Under the pieces are notes generated by a model. That model ran no database searches and was not told the origin of the DNA. It worked only from the letters and a program-made list of their open reading frames with translations. This document shows, piece by piece, positions 23,116 to 26,482 of a stretch of DNA of 26,482 nucleotides (positions within the stretch are counted from its first letter, which is position 1; every line of letters starts with the position of its first letter). The DNA lies in assembly GCA_036379355.1 (NCBI GenBank), contig DASVGV010000055.1, forward strand, positions 1 to 26,482, written 5' to 3'. The position numbers and the translations under genes were made by a program. This DNA is from CAJCIY01 sp036379355. GTDB lineage: Bacteria; Actinomycetota; Actinomycetes; Mycobacteriales; CAJCIY01.

Positions 23116-23933
23116 CCGCCCCGTCGCCGGTCCGCACGACGCCGCGCATCCCCGGCGTCCGGGTCACGCAGGCCAGGGTGCTGCACGGGGAGTGGACGAA
23201 GTTCCGGACGCTGCGGTCGACGTACATCACCGTGTTCGTGGCCGTGGTTCTGGGTGTCGGCGTGGCTGCCATCAGTGCGGCGGTCACGGCGAACCACTGG
23301 CCGCACGCCGACCTGCGCGACAAGCTCACGTTCAACGCGGTGTCCACGAGCCTCAACGGCATCTACCTCGCCCAGCTTGCGCTCGGCGTGCTCGGCGTCC
23401 TGCTGGTCACCGGCGAGTACTCCACGGGGATGATCAAGGCCACGCTGACGGCGGTGCCGAAGCGGCTCCCGGTGCTCTGGGCGAAGCTGGCGATCTACAC
23501 CGCGGTCACGGCCGTGGCCGCTTTCGCGATCAGCTTTGCGTCCTTCTTCGTCGGGCAGGAGCTGCTGTCCAGCCAGCACATCCAGACCACGCTGACCACC
23601 CCGCCGGCCCTGCGCATGGTGGTCGGCGCCGCGCTCTACCTGCTCGTCGTCGGCATCCTGGCGGTGGCGATCGGCGCCCTGACCCGCAACTCCGCCGGAG
23701 GAATCTCGGCGTGGGTCGCGGTCTTCTTCGTCATCCCACCGATCTTCCTGGCCCTGCCGGACAGCTTCTCCAAGCACATCGCCCCGTACCTGCCGGCCGA
23801 GTCGGGACAGGCCCTCTGGACCAGGAACCTGACGACGAGCCTGTCGCCGTGGGTCGGTTTCGGCGTGCTGTGCGCCTGGACGGTGGCCGCTGTCGTCGCC
23901 GCGGCCATCACGCTCCGTCGCCGTGACGCCTGA
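23112..23933 (+). CDS. ABC transporter permease (ABC-2 type)
   Basis: This 273-residue membrane protein partners the upstream ATPase. It begins with a Pro-rich cytoplasmic stretch, then ARVLHGEWTKFRTLRS, the amphipathic entry helix typical of ABC-2 permeases, followed by about six hydrophobic segments. GEYSTGMIKATLTAVPKR is a diagnostic coupling loop of the family. The C-terminus ends LRRRDA. The GTG overlaps the ATPase stop, ensuring equal synthesis. ATPase-permease pairs of this type export lipids, antibiotics or peptides, or serve in resistance; no neighbouring precursor or regulator identifies the substrate. Confidence 0.9.
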   Translation: MTAPSPVRTTPRIPGVRVTQARVLHGEWTKFRTLRSTYITVFVAVVLGVGVAAISAAVTANHWPHADLRDKLTFNAVSTSLNGIYLAQLALGVLGVLLVTGEYSTGMIKATLTAVPKRLPVLWAKLAIYTAVTAVAAFAISFASFFVGQELLSSQHIQTTLTTPPALRMVVGAALYLLVVGILAVAIGALTRNSAGGISAWVAVFFVIPPIFLALPDSFSKHIAPYLPAESGQALWTRNLTTSLSPWVGFGVLCAWTVAAVVAAAITLRRRDA

Positions 23934-23996
23934 CCGACGCGGCAGAAGTCCGGGCTACCGCGCAGGAGTCGGCACGGCGGCGGCGAACACCCGGTC

Positions 23997-26482
23997 GTGA
24001 CCCGTCGAGACACCCTGCGATCGATCCCGCATCGGCTCACGACGCGGCGGCTGGCGGCGCTGGTGTTCGCGCCGATCCTGGCCGCGAGCGCACTCGCCAC
24101 TGTGCCCGCCTTCGCCTCCGGCGCACCTGGTTCCGGCTCGCACGAAGCTCCTGCGCGGGCCTGGGTCAACCACGACTCCGACCACTGGGGGGGATGGTCG
24201 GACCATGCCAACGCGGGCGCGCTGACCAACCCGGCCGGGTGCGACCCGATCGACCCCGCGCAGTGCATGCTGCCGTACCCGAACGACTGGTTCACCCGCG
24301 ACGACCCCACCAGCGCGACCGGACGCCGGCTCGACCTGAACGTGCTGGCGATGCCGCGCAACATCGCCGGCAAGCCCATCGACCCGACGGCGTTCAACGC
24401 CAGCGACGGCTTCAGTGCCGGTTCGGAGATCCTCACCGTCGTGCCCGGCATGACCCGGAACGCCGACCTGGCGGCCTCGCGGCTCCCGACGGACCTCGAC
24501 ATGGGCGCCAACACCGAGCGGAACCTCGGAGTCGTGCTCCTCGACGCCACGACCGGAAAGACCGTGCCGGTGTGGGCGGAGATCGACCAGTACACGTCCG
24601 AGGCGGGCGCCGTGCCGGCCGGGGCTTCCGCACCGGTGCAGCAGGACCTGATGATCCACCCCGCCGAGAACCTCCAGGACGGGCACCGTTACGTGGTGGG
24701 CCTGCGGCACCTGGTGACCGACGGCGGTGACCTGGCCAGACCCTCGACTGCGTTCGAGACGTACGTGCACGCCTACCTGACGCACGCGACGCAGGGCGAC
24801 CCGCGGGCTGCGCACATGGCCGGCGTGTTCGCGGACCTGCAGGAGGCGGGGTGGACGGTCTCCGCCAGCCCGCAGGAGCTCCTTCTCGCGTGGGACTTCA
24901 CGACCGCCTCCAGCCAGAACGTCACCGGCCGGCTGCTCGCGATCCGGGACAACGCTTTCGAGCAGCTCGGCGAGACCCAGGCCCAGATCGACGCCGGCAC
25001 CGACACCGGGCACGCCCCGTCGTACACCGTCTCCGCGGTCACCGACTACACACCGGCGCAGAACGCGAACGTCGCCCGCGAGATCACCGGCACGTTCACG
25101 GTGCCCTGCTACATCGGCCCCACGTGCTCGCTGCCGGTGAAGTGCAACGTGATCAGTGCCAGCCCGTTCGACGACTGCCCGACCCCCGGCGTCTTCTACG
25201 ACACCGACCCGACCGACCCGGACTCGACGCCGAGCCAGGTTCCGGGTCAGACGTACCAGGCCGGGTTCATCTGCGTCGTCGGCCGTGCGGCGTTCACGGC
25301 GGGGCAGACCCTCCGGCCCGTGGAGTACGGCCACGGCCTGTTCGGCAGTGATACGGAGGTGACCTCCTCGCCGCAGGAGGAGATGGCCGGCCGTGAAGGG
25401 ATGATGTACTGCGCGACCGACTGGTTCGGGTTCGCCAATGCCGACGTGCCGAACGCGGTCGTGGCCCTCACCGACCTGTCGTTCTTCCCGATCCTCATCG
25501 ACCGCACGGAGCAGGGCGAGCTCAACTTCCTCTACCTGCAGCGGCTGATGATCAGCCCGCAGGGGTTCGCCCGTAACGCGGCGTTCCAGTACCCGTCCGG
25601 GCGGACGTTCATCAACCTGTCCGACGGCGTCTCGTACGACGGCAACAGCCAGGGCGGGATCTACGGCGGGACCGTCTGCGCGGTGTCGATCGACGTCCGC
25701 CGCTGTGCGCTGGGCGTTCCCGGCATGGACTACCCGCTGCTGCTGCCGCGGTCGAGCGACTTCGTCGCCGACAAGACCGTGAGCCAGGTCGCCGTGCAGG
25801 AGGTACGGCAGCTCGCCGCGAACCCGGCCGGGTTCGACCCGGGCGCGGCCTACTCCGACATCGGCTACTCGAACATCTTCGACCTCGCCTACCCCGACCA
25901 GGCGCAGCGCCAGCTGATCCTCGACCTGCTCTCCACGCAGTGGGACCGGGCCGACCCGGACGGTTACGCCTCGCACATGACGTCGTCCGCATCCGGCGGT
26001 CCGCTACGGGACTGCACGGGGCTTGGCGCCGTCCCGGTCGCGCGCGTCCCGGCCGTGTGCCCGGTGGCCGCGCCGGACCACCACGTACTGATGCAGGTCG
26101 CGTGGGGGGATCACCAGGTCGCCAACGTCACGGCGTTCGCCGAGGCTCGCACAATCGGGGCCCGGGCGGTCGGCGGGCCGGCCACGTCGAACCGGCTCGG
26201 CGGCGGCGAGGCACTACTCGCTGGCAGGCTGTGCTCGAACGAACCGAACGGCAACCAGGCGAACGATGCCGTGGACGGGAACTACTGCTACGCACCGGAT
26301 TCGCCGCTGTGGGGAATCCCGGCAGTCAGCCGCTTCCCGTACGACGGATCCGCAATCGTGATCTTCGATGCGGGTCCGGACGGCAGCACGTCGTACGGCA
26401 CCGACCCCCCGCCACCGTCCGACGTGCCGCCGGCGGAGACCAGCGCGAACGAGGACCCGCACGAGGCCCCGCGCCGCAGCTG
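23997..26482 (+). CDS. Large secreted alpha/beta-hydrolase-like protein, truncated by window end
   Basis: An open frame from GTG 23997 runs to the last base without a stop, giving 828 residues so far. The N-terminus is a signal peptide: an Arg-rich start, a hydrophobic core LAALVFAPILAASALA and likely cleavage after AFA. The mature protein begins with a region holding DPAQCMLPYPNDWF and GRRLDLNVLAMP, text I associate with large uncharacterised secreted proteins of actinobacteria and myxobacteria. Further on, YGHGLFGS (His446) resembles a hydrolase oxyanion loop, GNSQG (549-553) is a GxSxG nucleophile elbow with Ser551, and WGDHQV (His706) is a plausible catalytic His. Many Cys suggest disulfides. 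The visible end is Pro/Glu-rich. The frame is open back to the permease stop with no earlier start codon. No good ribosome binding site is present. Substrate unknown; lipase or esterase is plausible. Confidence 0.82.
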   Translation, partial: MTRRDTLRSIPHRLTTRRLAALVFAPILAASALATVPAFASGAPGSGSHEAPARAWVNHDSDHWGGWSDHANAGALTNPAGCDPIDPAQCMLPYPNDWFTRDDPTSATGRRLDLNVLAMPRNIAGKPIDPTAFNASDGFSAGSEILTVVPGMTRNADLAASRLPTDLDMGANTERNLGVVLLDATTGKTVPVWAEIDQYTSEAGAVPAGASAPVQQDLMIHPAENLQDGHRYVVGLRHLVTDGGDLARPSTAFETYVHAYLTHATQGDPRAAHMAGVFADLQEAGWTVSASPQELLLAWDFTTASSQNVTGRLLAIRDNAFEQLGETQAQIDAGTDTGHAPSYTVSAVTDYTPAQNANVAREITGTFTVPCYIGPTCSLPVKCNVISASPFDDCPTPGVFYDTDPTDPDSTPSQVPGQTYQAGFICVVGRAAFTAGQTLRPVEYGHGLFGSDTEVTSSPQEEMAGREGMMYCATDWFGFANADVPNAVVALTDLSFFPILIDRTEQGELNFLYLQRLMISPQGFARNAAFQYPSGRTFINLSDGVSYDGNSQGGIYGGTVCAVSIDVRRCALGVPGMDYPLLLPRSSDFVADKTVSQVAVQEVRQLAANPAGFDPGAAYSDIGYSNIFDLAYPDQAQRQLILDLLSTQWDRADPDGYASHMTSSASGGPLRDCTGLGAVPVARVPAVCPVAAPDHHVLMQVAWGDHQVANVTAFAEARTIGARAVGGPATSNRLGGGEALLAGRLCSNEPNGNQANDAVDGNYCYAPDSPLWGIPAVSRFPYDGSAIVIFDAGPDGSTSYGTDPPPPSDVPPAETSANEDPHEAPRRS

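Noticed and set aside
23955..25976. A 673-codon minus-strand open frame opposite the secreted hydrolase-like gene
   Set aside because: Shadow frame. The plus-strand frame has a signal peptide, GxSxG and HG motifs and remains open for 828 codons.

Overview
This window is high-GC DNA from an actinobacterium, most likely a soil or environmental Actinomycetia. The lineage call is inference and the genus cannot be named. It rests on the very high GC, frequent GTG starts and ATGA/GTGA gene junctions. Gene content agrees: a three-subunit mycobacterial-type (Sdh1-like) succinate dehydrogenase, an F420/deazaflavin-type DUF385 protein, a PimB-like glycosyltransferase, and a Tat-exported phospholipase C with a C-terminal LAFTG sortase motif. 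I see no rRNA, tRNA, CRISPR array, insertion sequence or phage gene; the region reads as chromosome.

Layout, left to right. (1) 1-3536: the 3' end of an acidic Ala/Pro/Glu-rich protein, an AI-2E/PerM-family membrane protein and a 3-hydroxyacyl-CoA dehydrogenase on the plus strand. The dehydrogenase converges with, and overlaps by 19 bp, a minus-strand DUF4389 protein built as an internal duplication. (2) 3734-7122: sdhC-sdhA-sdhB, tightly packed, followed by about 300 bp of gene-free DNA made largely of nested inverted repeats. (3) 7424-8233: exonuclease III. (4) 8251-10928, minus strand: tetR - ferredoxin - cytochrome P450 - DUF385 oxidoreductase. A promoter and inverted-repeat operator sit directly on the tetR start and predict a leaderless, self-regulated transcript. 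(5) 10971-13123, minus strand: a small acidic protein coupled to an HhH endonuclease-like gene, and a DEAD-box RNA helicase with a perfect 14-bp terminator stem. (6) 13369-15479: a PimB-like family-4 glycosyltransferase coupled to a YbhN/LPG-synthase-type membrane protein. (7) 15531-16331: a crotonase-family protein lacking both catalytic glutamates. (8) 16476-20171: a four-gene overlapping operon, GT4 glycosyltransferase - SAM methyltransferase - QW-repeat (squalene cyclase/prenyltransferase-like) toroid protein - SAM methyltransferase. (9) 20232-22085, minus strand: the Tat/sortase phospholipase C-family phosphoesterase. (10) 22180-23933: an ABC ATPase/permease pair. (11) 23997 to the window end: the first 828 residues of a large secreted alpha/beta-hydrolase-like protein, still open at the edge.

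The best candidate for an undescribed system is the GT4-MT-toroid-MT operon. Its four start codons are locked to the preceding stops, so the proteins are probably made together. The parts suggest assembly and methylation of a glycosylated small molecule or lipid, but no substrate can be read from sequence. The adjacent PimB-like GT plus flippase-like pair points the same way, towards envelope glycolipid chemistry. Other points to check are the possible membrane-embedded Fe-S ligands of SdhC, the leaderless TetR promoter, the sortase-type anchor on the phospholipase C, and the inverted-repeat block after sdhB.
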